Positions 11,641-24,157 are shown, counted from the first letter of the stretch. The stretch is DNA of 64,000 nucleotides from Monodelphis domestica (GCF_027887165.1 NC_077235.1:3427506-3491505); one strand, 5' to 3'. Notes: generated from the sequence alone by a model not told the origin. Numbers and translations are program-made.

Positions 11641-12785
11641 GAAGGCAGTCTGCCTCTGAAACTAGCACTGTGCCCCCTAGAAACCCCTAGGATAGGCTTC
11701 CATGTTCCCTTAGCAGATATTGAGTTGTTCTAGCAGAGAGCTTCCTGTGTTTGTCTCTCTCCAGGATGCATGAAGGTGTGACATCTCTGTTCATTCTAGC
11801 TCAGCTCCAGAAATTGATCTCAGGTCAATCAAATCCTATCCAACGAGCATCTCCTGAGTACAGGGCCAAGCTCTGGGCTGGGCACGTCAGACATAAAGTC
11901 CCCTCCCCCCTCCCCCCAAGCTTCTGAGGGTGGCCAGTAGGGCCCATCCCTGGCTGCCAGGTGCTCCCTGACCTGACCTGGCCTTGAGGCAAAGAGCTGC
12001 TACACTGAGCATGGCTGCCTCAGTGGAAGCTGAAAAACATCCTAAGTGGGCCAAGGGCAAAACAGACAGCTTCTAAAGGAGACGGCGCCAGTCTCTGATC
12101 TGTTGTTTGGTCCTAGAGCTCCTTGGGGGGTACGTGAAGCAAACCAGTTTGCCATTGCCCAAGTTAATCATTACTGGCCTCTCATGTGGTCCTGCTCTTG
12201 GTCAAAGACTTTCTGCTTCTTGGAGACGGGACATGCTGCTCTCCTACTGGGGGCTGGGGCCTCTAGGGCTCTGCATGTGTGCCACGTTCAACCTTCAGAG
12301 CTCAAGGCTCAGCCCAGACCCTGACTAGGAGGCAGGGCTTTGGGCTGTGGCCTCGGTGGGTCCTAACCTGTGCCCTCTGCCTCACAAGCCCTGGATGTGA
12401 TTAGTCAGTAGAAAAGTGGCCAACAGGGCAGGGTTAGTTTGCCGGCTCCCAGATGGCCCAGGCTGCATTGTTTATCCTTTGTGGATGCTGGGGTGAAGGG
12501 ACAAGAAGACTTGGTCCCCATCATACCTCCTCGTAGGAGAGAGGAGGGGGGTGTGTGACCCTGGGTGGGTCCCTATGGGGTCCACCCATGAACCAGCCTA
12601 TGGCAGGGTCTGCCTACCTACTGAGTTCGAGATGGAGGATGCTATCTGAGGCCCAGCTGAACTAAGCGTGGGCAGGGCCAGCTCCAAGGAGATATTCATG
12701 TGGCCAGGCTGAGCATGGCACCAATAGAAATTGAGACAATTCCAAATCCCTCGTGGCTCCCTCTCCTCTTGCAATGATTGTGGAC
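11641..12785. other. Unique flank, one L2 trace
   Basis: An L2 trace (reversed) lies at about 11835-11900. The rest shows no exon, repeat or regulatory site that I can support. Confidence 0.35.
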
Positions 12786-13034
12786 GACAGTCTTTTCAGC
12801 CATGTCTGACTCTTGGTGACCCATCTGGCAGGTTCTTGGCAAAGATACTGCAGTAGATTTCCATTTCCTTCTCTAGTTCATTTGACAGATGAGAAAATTG
12901 AGGCAAACAGAATGAAGTGACTGGCTTAGGGTCACACAGCTAGGAAGTGTCTGAAGCTGGATTTGAACTCAAAAAATTAGTCTCCCTGACTCCAGGTCTG
13001 GCACTCAGTGCACTACAGCACCACCTAGCTGCCC
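12786..13034 (-). repeat. WSINE1-like SINE, near full length
   Basis: Starts 'cagtcttttcagccatgtct' and passes through 'ggttcttggcaaagatactg', 'cagatgagaaaattgaggc', 'gggtcacacagctaggaagt', 'ctggatttgaactcaaaaaa' and ends 'caccacctagctgccc'. This is the complete reversed order of the marsupial SINE, with about 250 bases retained. Confidence 0.9.
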
Positions 13035-13488
13035 AGTAAAGAGGGTAGAGTATACTAAGAACTACATCATTCTGAAGCCATCCAAGTGGCTCCTTACCAT
13101 TGGGATGCTCAATGCCCAACTGTCCACACGGAGAAAACTAAGTGGCTGAAGAATACCCTGTGCCCAGCTTGTGGTGGAGAAACTCATGCAAGACCTGAGA
13201 AACCCGGAATTTGAAGGAGAAGGGACAGAAAGGAGACCAGAGGGATCCTGGTAAGAAGAAAAGAGGGAGGACCAACCAATGGACCATTCACTCTTCTGGC
13301 CTCTACAGGACATCAAGGGCCCTGGCAGAAGCAGCACTCGCCAGGTGTTGGGAAGAGCTCTGTGGCAAACTGATGGGATGGGAGCGACATGGCTCAGGCA
13401 GACGTGGAAAGGTTGCAATGTGAGTAGCTGGAGAGAACGCTGACATCAGGGAGTGTCTGCCTCCACTGAAGTAGCAAACTCCTCTTTC

Positions 13489-14215
13489 TTTTATTAATTT
13501 TTAAAATATTTAATTTTATTTAATTAATTAATTTAGAATATTGTTCTATGGTTACAAGATTCATGTTCTTTCCCTCCCCCACCCTTCCTGTAGCTGACTA
13601 GCAATTCCACTGGGTATTACATGTGTTCTTGATCAGAACCTATTTCCATGTTGTTGGTGTTTGCATTAGGATGTTCATTTAGCGTCTCCATCCCCAACCA
13701 TATCCCCTTGACCCGTGTATTCAAGCAGTTCTTTTTCTTCTGTGTTTCTGCTCCCACAGTTTTTCCTCTGAATGTGTTCCGTATCATAGATCCCTTCAGG
13801 TTGTTCTGGATCACTGCATTCATTGCCACTAATGGAGAAGTCCATTCCATTTGATTGTGCCACAGTGTGTCCGTCTCTGGGTACAATGTTCTCCTGGCTC
13901 TTCTCCTTTCGCTCTGCATCACTTCCTGGAGGTTGTTCCAGTCTCCATGGAATTCCTCCACTTTATTATTCCTTTGAGCACAATAGTATTCCATCCCCAA
14001 CATATACCACAATGTGTTCAGCCATTCTGAAGGGCATTCCCTCAAAAAGTGCAGCTATGAATATTCTTGTACAGGTCTTTTTCCCTATTATCTCTTTGGA
14101 GTACAAACCCAGCAGTGCTATGGCTGGATCAAAGGGCAGACAGTCTTTTAGAGCCCTTTGGGCCTAGTTCCAAATTGCCCTCCAGAATGGTTGGATCAGT
14201 TCACAACTCTTCTTT
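13489..14215 (-). mobile_element. L1 LINE, 5'-truncated 3' end with ORF2 C-terminus
   Basis: On the - strand the sequence reads into L1 ORF2: an FDPAIALLG-like stretch at about 14108-14133, TCTRIFIAAL at about 14053-14082, and MEYYCAQRNN at about 13965-13994. It then continues through the 3' end to an A/T-rich tail at about 13490-13540. These are the diagnostic C-terminal ORF2 motifs of L1. Frames are broken, so it is dead. A close relative lies at 63641-64000: the two share an exact 41-base block (13642-13682 and 63804-63844). Confidence 0.88.
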
Positions 14216-14389
14216 AATGCATGGTCTTTGCCCAGTGACCAATGAGCTGGCACAGTATGGGGAAGTGAGCCCCATCTAATGGGAACAAAACAGAGCTCCA
14301 GAGGATCCTGAGAGTGAGGGGTTCAGCTGCCTCCGGTCCAATCCACACACCAATGGGATCTCTGTTGTAACCTTGCACCCAATGGCCTT

Positions 14390-14465
14390 GCAGCCTCTCC
14401 TTGAAGACCTCCCATGATGGGGAGCCCTCCCCCTCCCAAGGTAGCACCTGCTACTCTTATACTTA
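14390..14465 (-). repeat. CR1/L3 LINE fragment
   Basis: 'ctccttgaagacctcccatg' and 'atggggagccctccccctcc' match the reversed 3' end of CR1/L3-type elements. Confidence 0.55.
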
Positions 14466-14569
14466 GAATATACCCAAAGGTCCTGCCCCCCAACCTACAG
14501 TGCTCCCCAGGTTTAAAGTGACATCATTCTGACTCTCTGTATAGACCTCTTCCCACAGGACTATGCTAC

Positions 14570-14815
14570 CTTTTGGAGGAAGGGGGTTAGCCTTCTCTCC
14601 TTGGCCCCCGAGGGCAGAACTAGGAGTAATGGTGGGGGGAGCAGCTGCAGAAGCCCATTTAGGCTTAGTGTGAAGACAAACATGGTAGCCATTTAAGCTA
14701 TAACCAAGTGGAAGGGAGGGGCTGCCTTGGCTGGTGATGAGTCTCCCATCACCAGAGCTCTTTAAGCAATGGCTGGACACCTCATTACCAACAGGGGCTG
14801 CTGGGATTTTGTGAG
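14570..14815 (+). repeat. CR1/L3 LINE fragment, 3' part
   Basis: 'gagggcagaactaggagtaa', 'cccatttaggcttagtgtga', 'ggctgccttggctggtgatg' and 'ccatcaccagagctctttaa', then 'caatggctggacacctc', in the sense order of mammalian CR1/L3. Confidence 0.75.
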
Positions 14816-16129
14816 TCTCCAGATTTGATTAAGAGTAAGTGTATGTGAGTGGATATGTAGATGTATGTATTCATATTGGTATAAATGTGGTTGTGTGTGT
14901 GCACATGTGTGAGTATGCGTGTGTATCAGGGCCTACATTTCCTAAAGAAAACATGTTGAGTAAGTGGTGCCTTTCACAAGAATATCTGAAACCCAAGGAC
15001 AGACAGCAGCAGCCTGTTGGGCCTGGGTCATTCTGGGCTGGAGCCAAAAGCAGGCGCCCCCCACAGGCAGCTGGGGTCTCTTCATGTGCCTACTGCAAAA
15101 GAATTTGGTCAACAGAAAAAAGGAAATGGAAAATAAGGATCCTATAAAGAAAGGGAGAGGGAGAGGACAGGTAGGGAGCTCTTTGCCATTTTGGGGCTCT
15201 GGCCCCTCTCTGCATACAGTGACTGTCTGCGTAATGAACTTGCCCCCCCCCCCAGGAGTTCTCAAGGCCCTGTGCTGTGGCCTTCACTCTGGCAGAGCCT
15301 TTGCCGTGCCCACATGACTAATGAATCCACAGCCTTGCCCTTCTGTGTCAAGGAGGGGTGCATCCTGGGAAATTGCTGGGTGAAATCTGGTAGCCTCCTC
15401 CACCTCCCCAAGGCAGCAAAATGAAATTCTCTTAAGTGGGCCAGGCTGGGGTGGACAGAGATGGCATTTGAGAGGAGAAACAATACAGCCACCACAACTC
15501 CTCATACGGTGGCCCAAGATGAGAAATGCAGTGGATACTCGCTGACTCAGGAAGGGCCAAGCAGAGCAGAGCATGGGCCTGGCCTGGAACCTGATTGAAC
15601 TTCGGGCTCAATGAATAAATATTTGTGAGCGGCTTAGAACATCACGGGAAAGCTCAAGTGGGCTGACAGTGCGGAGCAGAGAGGCAGGCCAGTCCACATG
15701 GTGGCGACGCCAATGACGGGCCACCACGCCAAAGGTCACAGCCATACTCAGCTCAAAGGTGATGGCCGATCTTGCTTCTATGGGGTTAGTGATAAAATCC
15801 AATGTCTTCTTCCAGAGGGGAACAGAAGGAGGCAAATGCTGTCAGGCAAATGAAGGGTCAGACAGGGGAAACTGTGGGTAGGACCAGAAAAAGGAAAGTT
15901 GGGCTACTCAGGAGGGAGGGATAAGCAAAAGCCAGGCCAGGAGCTCCACTGATGCCCGCGTGGTGTTAAGATAAGGCCCCTGAACCTTGGGCAGCCTCCC
16001 TATGATGAGCTTTTGGAGGTCACGGACCCAAGACCCAGGTGGGACAGTCGTGGATGGGCTGCAATCAGCATCACAGAGGAGCTTCCAGACCCATTGGGGT
16101 TAATGAGAATGTAGGCTCTCTGCTGGTAG
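14816..16129. other. Unique flank, TG-rich patch
   Basis: 14838-14935 is a decayed TG-rich patch. The rest is unique. The stretch 15640-15800 has more CpG than its neighbours but no island structure. No exon was supported. Confidence 0.35.
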
Positions 16130-16235
16130 AGCTGGCCTCTTTCTCTGAGCCTCTCCCAGTACCCATCAGAGTATTCGTGCCTCTACACACAATAGGCTCT
16201 TTGATGAGGGTTTGTTGAATGAATGGAGTAAGAGC
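16130..16235 (+). repeat. L2 LINE, 3' end
   Basis: 'cacacaataggctctttgat' followed by 'gggtttgttgaatgaatgg' is a diverged sense L2 terminus. Confidence 0.5.
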
Positions 16236-16384
16236 AGGGACTACCAGACTTGTCTCTCTTTCTCCCTATCCCTAGAGTGATCATTCCTTCACACACTTCC
16301 CCCAGCTTCCTCTAGCCTCCCCCCCAAGGCACTGGCCATGGCACAATTAAGTAAACCTCTGACTGTTTAGTATCAAATGACCAT

Positions 16385-16460
16385 CAATTCAGAGCTGGAC
16401 GGAACCTGGAGGGGCCTCATTTGACAGCTGGGGAAACTGAGGACCAGGGAGGGGGAGCAC
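16385..16460 (-). repeat. MIR-like fragment
   Basis: 'cagagctggacggaacctgg', 'catttgacagctggggaaac' and 'tgaggaccagggaggg' show the reversed MIR-type end. Confidence 0.65.
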
Positions 16461-16469
16461 CCGCCTCTT

Positions 16470-16700
16470 TGTATCTCTGGGGCTAGAAAACCAAAAAGGA
16501 AACAGCCCCTGCCTTCCAGAACCTTGGGGCTGGGGAGTGAAGGAAAGATACCCGCATGGAGCCTGGGAAATCATGGGGTGATTTGGGGTGGGAGAGAATG
16601 CTACCAATTGGGCAGGAAGGGCAGGGAAGGTTTCCCTGAGCTGGGCCTGGTAGGAAGTGTGTCAGGAGTTCTCAGAACTCGGAGGAGGCTGGGATGGAGA
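16470..16700 (-). repeat. L2 fragment
   Basis: 'cccctgccttccagaacctt' and the G/A-rich 'agggcagggaaggtttccct' follow the reversed L2 layout. Confidence 0.45.
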
Positions 16701-18844
16701 GGGTTACCTGAGGCAGGCTAAAACTACTTCAGCTTGGTTTAGGAAAAGCCAGGCTAGCTGAGCCAGTGGCTCCCAGGCCTGGGAGGTTTGCTGGTCAAAC
16801 GGGATTTTAGCACACTACCAAATATTTCCAAGAGAATCGCTACCACAAGTTTGTGTCTCAGCGTGTCCTCCCAAAGAAGTCACCCAGCTGAAGGAATGAA
16901 GGGAAGCAGGGCAGAAGGAGTGGCTGCAAGTCTTCATTCCCTCCAGGCCCCCAAAGGCCATTTCTGAGAAAGGCCAACAATCCCTGGGCCACCCCAAAAA
17001 GGGGGTCAGGTGGGGCAGGGGCTGGCAGCAGGGCCTTTCCTGCTGCTGCTTCTCCCTCGTGGCTTAAGTGGAGCCTGGGCATCCCTAGGTTAGCCTCAGC
17101 AAATGGCAGCTGATGGCAGCTCTGGGGGAAGCCCAGCTGAACCAAGATGAATGGAAGGGTCCATCCCAGGCCAGCTGCAAGCAGAAGACACATTCTGGGA
17201 AGAGTCGTATTGTCCGAGCGCCATGCCGCTTTGGCGCTTTGGGGGGACTTTGGGAGTTGCCTGCCTATTTTACAGGCTGAGGGAACCTTCTCCGCCACAG
17301 TACTCCTGTTGGGGAGAGTAGCCTGGAGCACTGAGAAATGCAGCCACCCAGCCAGGGCCCACAGGCAATAGTGGAAGGAGAGTTGCTTCCCAGATAGCAA
17401 GGCTTGGGTTCAACTCTCACCTCTGGCAACTAAGAACAACATATCTCTGTAGCAGGTTGGCAAAGTCCTTGACCAAAGTGGAGATGCCATCTAGTCCAGA
17501 CTTGGCCCAAGAGACAATGAGAAATAGCAGGTAAGTAAGGAGGGAAGTGCTTTGCTCTTCTACACTACACAGGGAGCTTTGAAACATTCTATTGGCTAAT
17601 GGCATCCCCCAACGATTTCTTTTTCAAGAGAATGCTGAGCCCCTGGCCTGGACCACATTCACATCTGAGCCTTATCTTTTAGAACCGAGATTTGAGATTC
17701 CGATGAGGCAACAGCTTCCCCTAATCGCATCGCACCGAGTCACTTTTAAAAGGAAAACTGGACACCTGGCCTTGTACACCTGGGAAGTGCTAACAGACAG
17801 TAAAGCCACAGGGAACTTGTGGGTAGGAATGCCTTCTGCCTAGATGGCGCCTTGCTGATGCTAAATGTGCCAAGCAGCTTTGACGCTGCCCTGCATCATC
17901 ACGGCCCCATCTGAGATGAGGGAGCACAATCTTCAGGGGAGTCCGGGGGGCTCTTCCAACAGATATTGATGGGTGGGTGGAAGGAGGCCCACGGGCCAAA
18001 GTGAGAGGAATGTTGGACTAACTGGTCAGCAGAAGCATACAAGGAGCATGGGCCAGGGCATGTGCATGGCCACTCATTCACACTGGTCAGTTATGGTGTC
18101 ACGACTCTGAAAGGAGAGAGGGAGGGGAGGCCAGAACAGGGCTGATGGACTATTGTGAAGCTGGGTGGGGGGATACCTGGAAGCTGAAGATTCGTGTTGG
18201 GAGGAATGCCAGAGAAGGGTGGCATGGAGCAGTCACGGGATGGTGTGAAGGTGCCAGTCATGGGACACGAGGAGGTTTGGGATCTCAACATATATATATA
18301 TACTGGACTTATGAGGGGTGGGGGTGAAGGGCAGCCCGTAATCTGGGTGCTGCGTGCCTTGAGAGAGGAGGAAGGGAAGGACATGGAGGGCACTGCAGAG
18401 AGCCCGGGTCCACCCAAAGGGAAGAGGAGAAGCTGGGAAGCAATGGAGATGACGGAGGGAGGGACAAGAGCAGTGGGTTGTTATTATCAGGAGATGATTA
18501 TGCAAATAAAGACCCCAGGAAGGATAGTGAGAGCAGACTGAGCCCGGTATCTGGAGCTCATGGTCCTGGGTCTGCACCCCAGCTCTCTCAGGGTTCCCCT
18601 GCCCCACCCGCCCTCATTGGAGGAACGAGGAGGTTGGAGTAGATTAGCATCATCTGTTTGTTTGCTATGAGTGCAGGTCTGTCCTTGCATTGGTAACCCA
18701 ACCCCGAGGTTCACGGGGCCTAGAATCTGCTCGGGCAACCCTGCACTGGGGAGAGTTTGGGTACCGCTTGGATTTTTGCAATGGCTCCTCTCCTTTCAGT
18801 TGGCTGAGTCCCGTGTGTGCCCTGCAGTAAATTACGGTCCACAG
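16701..18844. other. Unique flank, scattered SINE traces
   Basis: A MIR-like trace lies at 17400-17450 ('ttgggttcaactctcacctc'). A (TA)n run lies at 18289-18302. 17960-18540 is A/G-rich and might be a strongly decayed LINE. No exon was supported. Confidence 0.35.
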
Positions 18845-19110
18845 AGCTCTTAACGAACAAGGTGGTCTCTGATTAGAAGGCGACCAAGCAGTCGCCTTCC
18901 TTTGCTAAAGAGCAAATGGGAAACCATTTTGATGATGGGCTTAAAACAAAAATGGAGCTGCTGCCAACCTTTTGCATAATTCTTACTTATAATGATCTTG
19001 TATGAGATCGTTTAGACGGCAATTACAGAGCTGGAGGAGTAACCAATTTTTAGACTGACAATTGAGCTATTAAGGAATGACAAAATGGGCATTTAGATAG
19101 GAGAGACACC
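18845..19110. promoter_or_regulatory. Candidate conserved non-coding element
   Basis: An AT-rich block that stands out from its GC-rich surroundings and matches no repeat type seen elsewhere in the window. It is dense in homeodomain cores (ATTA/TAAT, 'aattacagag', 'gacaattgagc'), has an octamer-like 'ttttgcataat' at about 18971-18981, and includes a short imperfect palindrome 'gatcttgtatgagatc'. It lies about 7 kb upstream of the SHROOM4 start. Regulatory role is inferred from composition only. Confidence 0.4.
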
Positions 19111-20264
19111 CATAAGCTAAAGAGAGGCCAGGCTGAGGAGGAGCTTAGAAATCATACCCTGCTGGGAAGGGGGAAAGAATAGGGGGGCGCAAGAGAAGAC
19201 CAGGGAGGGCGGACACAAGAGCCACCCTCAAGGGTTCGAGGGTGACTGACCGTGTTCTGCTTGGCCTCTGAGGGCAGAGAGGGTGGCAAAGAGGTGGATT
19301 TGGGTCCCACGTTAGGACAAACTCCCCAAAAGTGAGGACAGTCCCCAAGGGGCAAAGTCTATCTTGGGGTGTGGGTGGTCTCCCCCTCCTTGGAGGTCTT
19401 CGACACAAGGTAAGGGATGTTGCAGAAGGGGATCTTGTTCAGGAATGAGAGGGCAAGGTAGCCTCGGAGGCCTCTATCCCTCTGGAGGGATGAGACCCAC
19501 TGCCTGGGCTCCTTCCTCTCCTCCCAGCTGCCTCCTTTGCTAGAGCTCTCTGGAAGCCCCCTGGGGAAATGTGTTCAAAAGCATCTTCAGAGAGGTAGCC
19601 ACTAGGAACACTGTTGTATATGTTATATATGGCAAGTGCTCTGAGTCCAGTTTGCGGAAGAGATTCCTCCCTCCAACACCGTCAAGGGAAGGAATGCTTC
19701 ACAGAGGACAAGGCATGTGAGCAGATCTCAAAGGACGGAGGAGATGGCAAGGGGAAGAATAGGAGAGGTGAAGACGAGGGCATCTCAGATACAAGAAACA
19801 GTAAAAGGGAGTTGATGTGGGACGGTTCAGGATGTTCTGGGGAAGCTGAGAGTCTAGAGTATCTGAAACACAGCATACAGATAAAGCTCAACAAAATGTG
19901 TCCATTTTCTCTTTCCTTGGCCTTCTCTCGCCCACACATAGACCCACTGTTTCCAGCTGGAGAGTATCTTTGAGAACCAGAGTCCTTCAGGATGTAATGT
20001 ATCAGCTGAATGGTGGGGCAAGAGGCCATGGGCAATGTGGGCCCCCAGTGGCCATGCAGCAAAGCATACTTCCCTCTCGGTAGAGATGGGGGGCGCCACA
20101 GGGGCCAGATGTCCCGCACGCTGCATATCAGATGTGGTGGTCATGTGGGGAGTTTGGGCTTAACTCTTTTTCTTCGTAGTGGAGTGGGCACGTGTTGAGA
20201 AATGTGTATGGTGTAGAAAAGCAAAAGAAGAAGCAAACGTTTAAAGGCAATCTATTGGGCTCTC
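19111..20264. other. Unique flank, possible L2 trace
   Basis: 19640-19870 is A/G-rich and resembles reversed L2 but is too decayed to call. Nothing else was recognised. Confidence 0.35.
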
Positions 20265-20267
20265 TGC

Positions 20268-22450
20268 ATTCAGTCGGTCAATGAATGAGTGTATTAAGGG
20301 CTTATGATGGGCCAGGCACTGGCTAAGTTCTAGCTATATGAAGAAAGGCAAAACTTAGGCTCTTTCCTTAAGGCATGTACGTTCTAATGGGAGAAACCCC
20401 TAAATAAATTGGTAATCATCCACAGCACATGGATGGCAACTTGAAAAGGGAATGTCCCAGCAGCTGGGGGACTGGGAAAGCCCCCCACCCCCACCCCGGG
20501 GAATGGAGAATTTATGCTGAGTCTTGAAGGAAGCCAGAGATTTGAAGAAGTCGACATGGAGAGGGAGTGCATTCCAGGCACAGCACGGCACGGGGGGACA
20601 GCCGGTGCAAAAAGACAGTCAGGAGCTGGAGTGTTATGTAGGTGTGAGAAGCAGCCAAAAGGCCACATGGCTGGACCGTAGAGTATGTGGGAGTTCACAG
20701 TGTGGAAGAAGACTGGATATAGGCAAAGGTCAGCTTGGGAAGGGGTAGGGAAGGAGAACACTTGGGGCTAATGGCGAGTCCCAGCGAGTGACCATCCCCG
20801 TGTGTGGCCAAGGTAGAGAGAAGGAATCATGGGCTTTAAAGGGGCCAAGGAACCAGAATACTCTGGAGTTTGCGGGAATATCTATATGGATCGGGACATC
20901 TCCTAGTGCAAGGGTAGGACTTGGAGAGGAGAGGAAGGTGGTGAGCCAAGGCTGAACTCCTTGAGGAAGACTGGCCTAGGGGTCAGTATACTATCTTCGA
21001 GGTTGGGTACAAAGCTTCCATTGAATGGGCTTCAGAAGAGGAAAGGTGTCTGAGTGAAAGAGACAAAGGCAAAGTCTGGAAGTGGCAAATGGTGGGGAGC
21101 AGGGACTCCAGGGCCAGTGGATCAGGGGGTGGGAGACATTGCCCAGCCAGGGATGCAGCAGCAGCAGAGGGTGGCGGTCCCTCTGTGAGGGCTAAGAGGG
21201 CCAGGGCTGGCACAATTAGAAGGCTGCTTCAAGAATCCAGGTGAGAGATGGTGAGAGAGGCCTGGCCCAGGAGGGCAATTGTGCAAATGGAAGGCCTCCA
21301 GCAAGGCCCAGGGGATCAGATTTGGCAGCAGATTAGTTAAATGGGAGTGGTGGGAATGAGGAATTGAGGACAGTACTGAAAAAGTTGTCAGCCTGAGTGC
21401 CTGGGAAGATGCCCAGGGAGGTGCCCTAGACAGGACCAGGGAAGGCTATCACACGTCGGGCTCAGAACACCCACTGGGCACTCAGTGACGAGGGTCTGGA
21501 AGTGAAGAGAAAGACGAGGGCTGGACGTCTAGGTCTGAGAATGGTCTGCAGAGAGATGATGCGTCGGTGCATGTAGCTCATATGAGGAGATCACCAAGTG
21601 CGGCTGTATGGAGAGGGGCCTGGGTCCTGGTCATTAGAAGGCCAAAGCTGGGTGAATATCTGGCAAAGGGGACTGAAGACTGGCTGGATGTCCAGGAGGC
21701 GAACCTAGAGAAGAGAGAGCATCCAGCAGAAGAGGGAGCCCAACAGTGGCAAAGGTAAGGCTGCCTAGAGAAGTGAGAAAAAGCCATTGGATTGGCCACC
21801 AAGAGCTGAGCAGTAACTGTGCAGAGAACAACAGGAGTTGAGGGGTGATTGCAGGGGTCAGGAAGAAAGGAAGTGAAGATGCCCACCGTCAAGGGCCTTC
21901 TCCGAGAGTGTCCAGCCTCAAGAAGGGGAGGAAATACCTAGGGTAGCACAGTGAGGATTTTTTTTAAAACCCTCACCTTCTGTCTTAGAGTCAATACTGT
22001 GTACTGGTTCTAAGGCAGAAGAGCAGTGAGGATTAGGCAATGGGGCTCAAGTGACTTGTCCAGGGTCACCCAGCTGGGAAGGGTCTGAGGTCAAATTGGA
22101 ACCCAGGACCTCCCTTCTCTAGGCCTGGCTCTCAATCCACTGAGCCACCCAGCTGCCCCCCACAGTGAGGATTTTTGAAGATCGGGGGAGGCTTGGAAAT
22201 GTTTGGAGGCAGCGGTGAGGTGGAAGAGGAGTGAAAGAATACGGCTGGTATGTGTGTGTATGTGCAATAGGATAGAGACAATGGGAGGGGATCACATGTA
22301 CATGTACAGGCTTGGCCTTGTCATGGAGAAGGGCCACTTCTTCATGCAAGACAGAGGTGAATGTAGAAATGGCGAGGAATGCTATCAGAAGGGAGTGAGA
22401 GAAGGCGAAGGGGAGAAGGGGGCTCAGCTTTCTTCAGGGGCTTCGCTGAG
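20268..22450 (-). mobile_element. Long L2 LINE with reverse-transcriptase region
   Basis: Read on the - strand, the element begins near 22450 with the 5' part of ORF2 and ends near 20268 with the L2 terminus (reverse of 'gggccaggcactggctaag'). Landmarks in + orientation are 'gaatccaggtgagagatggt' (about 21232), 'gaaaaagccattggattggc' (about 21777, antisense of the reverse-transcriptase segment before the LDLSAAFD motif) and 'caggcttggccttgtcatgg' (about 22307). At about 2 kb it is the longest L2 here. Frames are broken. A SINE has jumped into it at 21963-22160. Confidence 0.75.
21963..22160 (-). mobile_element. SINE1-like insertion with target-site duplication
   Basis: A reversed tRNA-derived SINE: T-rich tail first, 'tcttagagtcaatactgtgt', 'cagggtcacccagctgggaa', and 'cactgagccacccagctgcc' last. 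It is flanked by an exact 16-base duplication, CACAGTGAGGATTTTT, at 21947-21962 and 22161-22176. The flanks join cleanly into the L2, so the SINE is younger than the L2. Confidence 0.93.
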
Positions 22451-22497
22451 AGGGCAGGAGACGGTGGTGCTGTGCCAGGTTGGAAGAGAGGCGTCTT

Positions 22498-22582
22498 GGC
22501 CCCATGGCTTTGTCTCTTCTTTGTATCCCCAGAACCCCCGAAAGGGCCTGGCGGGCATTAGGCACTTGCTAAATGTTTAGTG
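22498..22582 (+). repeat. L2 LINE, 3' end
   Basis: 'ttctttgtatccccagaacc' then 'gggcattaggcacttgctaa' and 'atgtttag' form the sense L2 end. Confidence 0.65.
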
Positions 22583-22604
22583 CTGGAGGTGATGGTACCA
22601 CCTA

Positions 22605-22930
22605 GGAGAATTCAAGCACTTATAAAGTACCTACTGTGTGCCAGAGCCTGTGCTAGGCCCTGGGGCTACAGAGATAAACCCAAAGGCCCTGCCTGCAAGG
22701 ATCTCCCCTTCTACTGAGGAGAATTCCAGCACAGCTACAAGTGGGCCCAAACTGTAATCAGTCATAGAAATTCCTTTGGCAAGGCTTCCCGGAGGGGATG
22801 GCGTGCGTGAGAGAGTCTGGGAAGTAGAGGGGAGGAGAGAGGATACAAGGGGAGCCCTCCTAGACTGTAGCCCAGCTGAGAAGGCAGGCCTGGAGATAGT
22901 AGGGGTCAACCTTGAGAGGAAGAGATGGAA
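22605..22930 (-). repeat. L2 fragment, 3' region
   Basis: 'ataaagtacctactgtgtgc' and 'gtgctaggccctggggctac' start a reversed L2 that continues through 'aaggcttcccggaggggatg'. Confidence 0.7.
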
Positions 22931-24150
22931 GACCCTAACCAAACCCATCTGAGGGCAGAGCCTTGAAGAGCAGAGGTGCCAACCCGCCCCCCCACCCGGG
23001 GGTCTTCAGACAAGTAGGTGGCACACAGATACCCCAGCTTTCTCCGAAGGGGCCAGCTTGTTCATTGCTGGCCTTCCTGAGAGATACCATGTCATGTGGA
23101 TTTGTTTCAAAGGGCAAACAATGCTGCTAGTCATGAAATTTCTGAGACTGCTTCAGTACTGACGTGGGGAGAGCCAGGCTGAGCTGCCCGCAGGGGAGTC
23201 AAAGGGTAGCTAGCTGCAGCCATGGGTGCACAGAGAGAAGGGGCCAGCATGCATATCCCGCAGGTGGGGGCTCTAAGATGGAGCTTCAGCTTCCAGGTAT
23301 TCTGTGGGTTAGCATTTATTTCCTGCAAAAGGCACAGCACCCAAAAGCCCTCCAGCGCCCGCCTGCCTGCCTGCTTGCCCGCTCGCTCTCCCTCTGCTGT
23401 GCCACGTTTGCTTTTTCTCCAGTCAACCAGAGCAAACCCAAAACATGCCATTCAATGTCAGAGGGGCGACAAGGCACTAGATTTATTCAAGGCAGGAATG
23501 CTATGGAGGCAAACGAATAGGTGCCTACCGTGCCCAGAAAATACCCCAACGATCCCTGCTCTGGACAGAAGTGTCTTTCACTCCAGTGGGAGACCCAGTA
23601 TGTGGCACACAGTAGGCACTTGGGAAATGGCTACTGGTTGGGAAACATGTCCATACAGAGAAGGTGAGATCATTAGCAGCTGGCGACCGGGACAGGCCTT
23701 CTGCACAAGACGGCTTTGGAGAAAGCCTGAGAGAGCCCATCAAAGACCCCAATGAGGGAGACTGAGCAAGCAGGAGATGAAGAAGCGAGCAGGGGGCCAA
23801 GGAGACAGGGTATGGGAAGCCTGGGAAGCCAGGGAGGGCAGTGGCCAGCGCATGGCCAGCTCAGGACTGGATTTTTCATGCTGGAGGAAGTGGGGAACCC
23901 TGTCCCTCAATGTGTGTGTGAGATCAGAGACAGACACAGACACAGACACAGACAGACACCACTACTGTCTGGAGGAGGGATCAGAACAAGGGTGCTCTGC
24001 TGGGGCAGGGACCACAGGCTGGGGTGGTTCAGCCAGGGCACATGCATGGAGCAACAAACAGTCCCTGGTTGGACTGTGGCTTTCTGGCATGGTCCAAAGC
24101 AGCCACCTGACTAACCAAGGGTTCAATGGGGCTTTGTACCCAGCCAGGGT
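22931..24150. other. Unique flank with L2 end and a short tandem
   Basis: An L2 3' end (+) lies at 23575-23635 ('atgtggcacacagtaggcac'). A (CCTG/GCCT)n patch is at 23360-23378. A (CAGACA)n tandem lies at 23930-23957. Frames of up to 177 codons at 23222-23755 have no domain and cross the L2 end, so they are not genes. Confidence 0.4.
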
Positions 24151-24157
24151 TAGTCTT

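Noticed and set aside
23222..23755. 177-codon + strand frame
   Set aside because: Crosses an L2 3' end and lacks any recognised domain.
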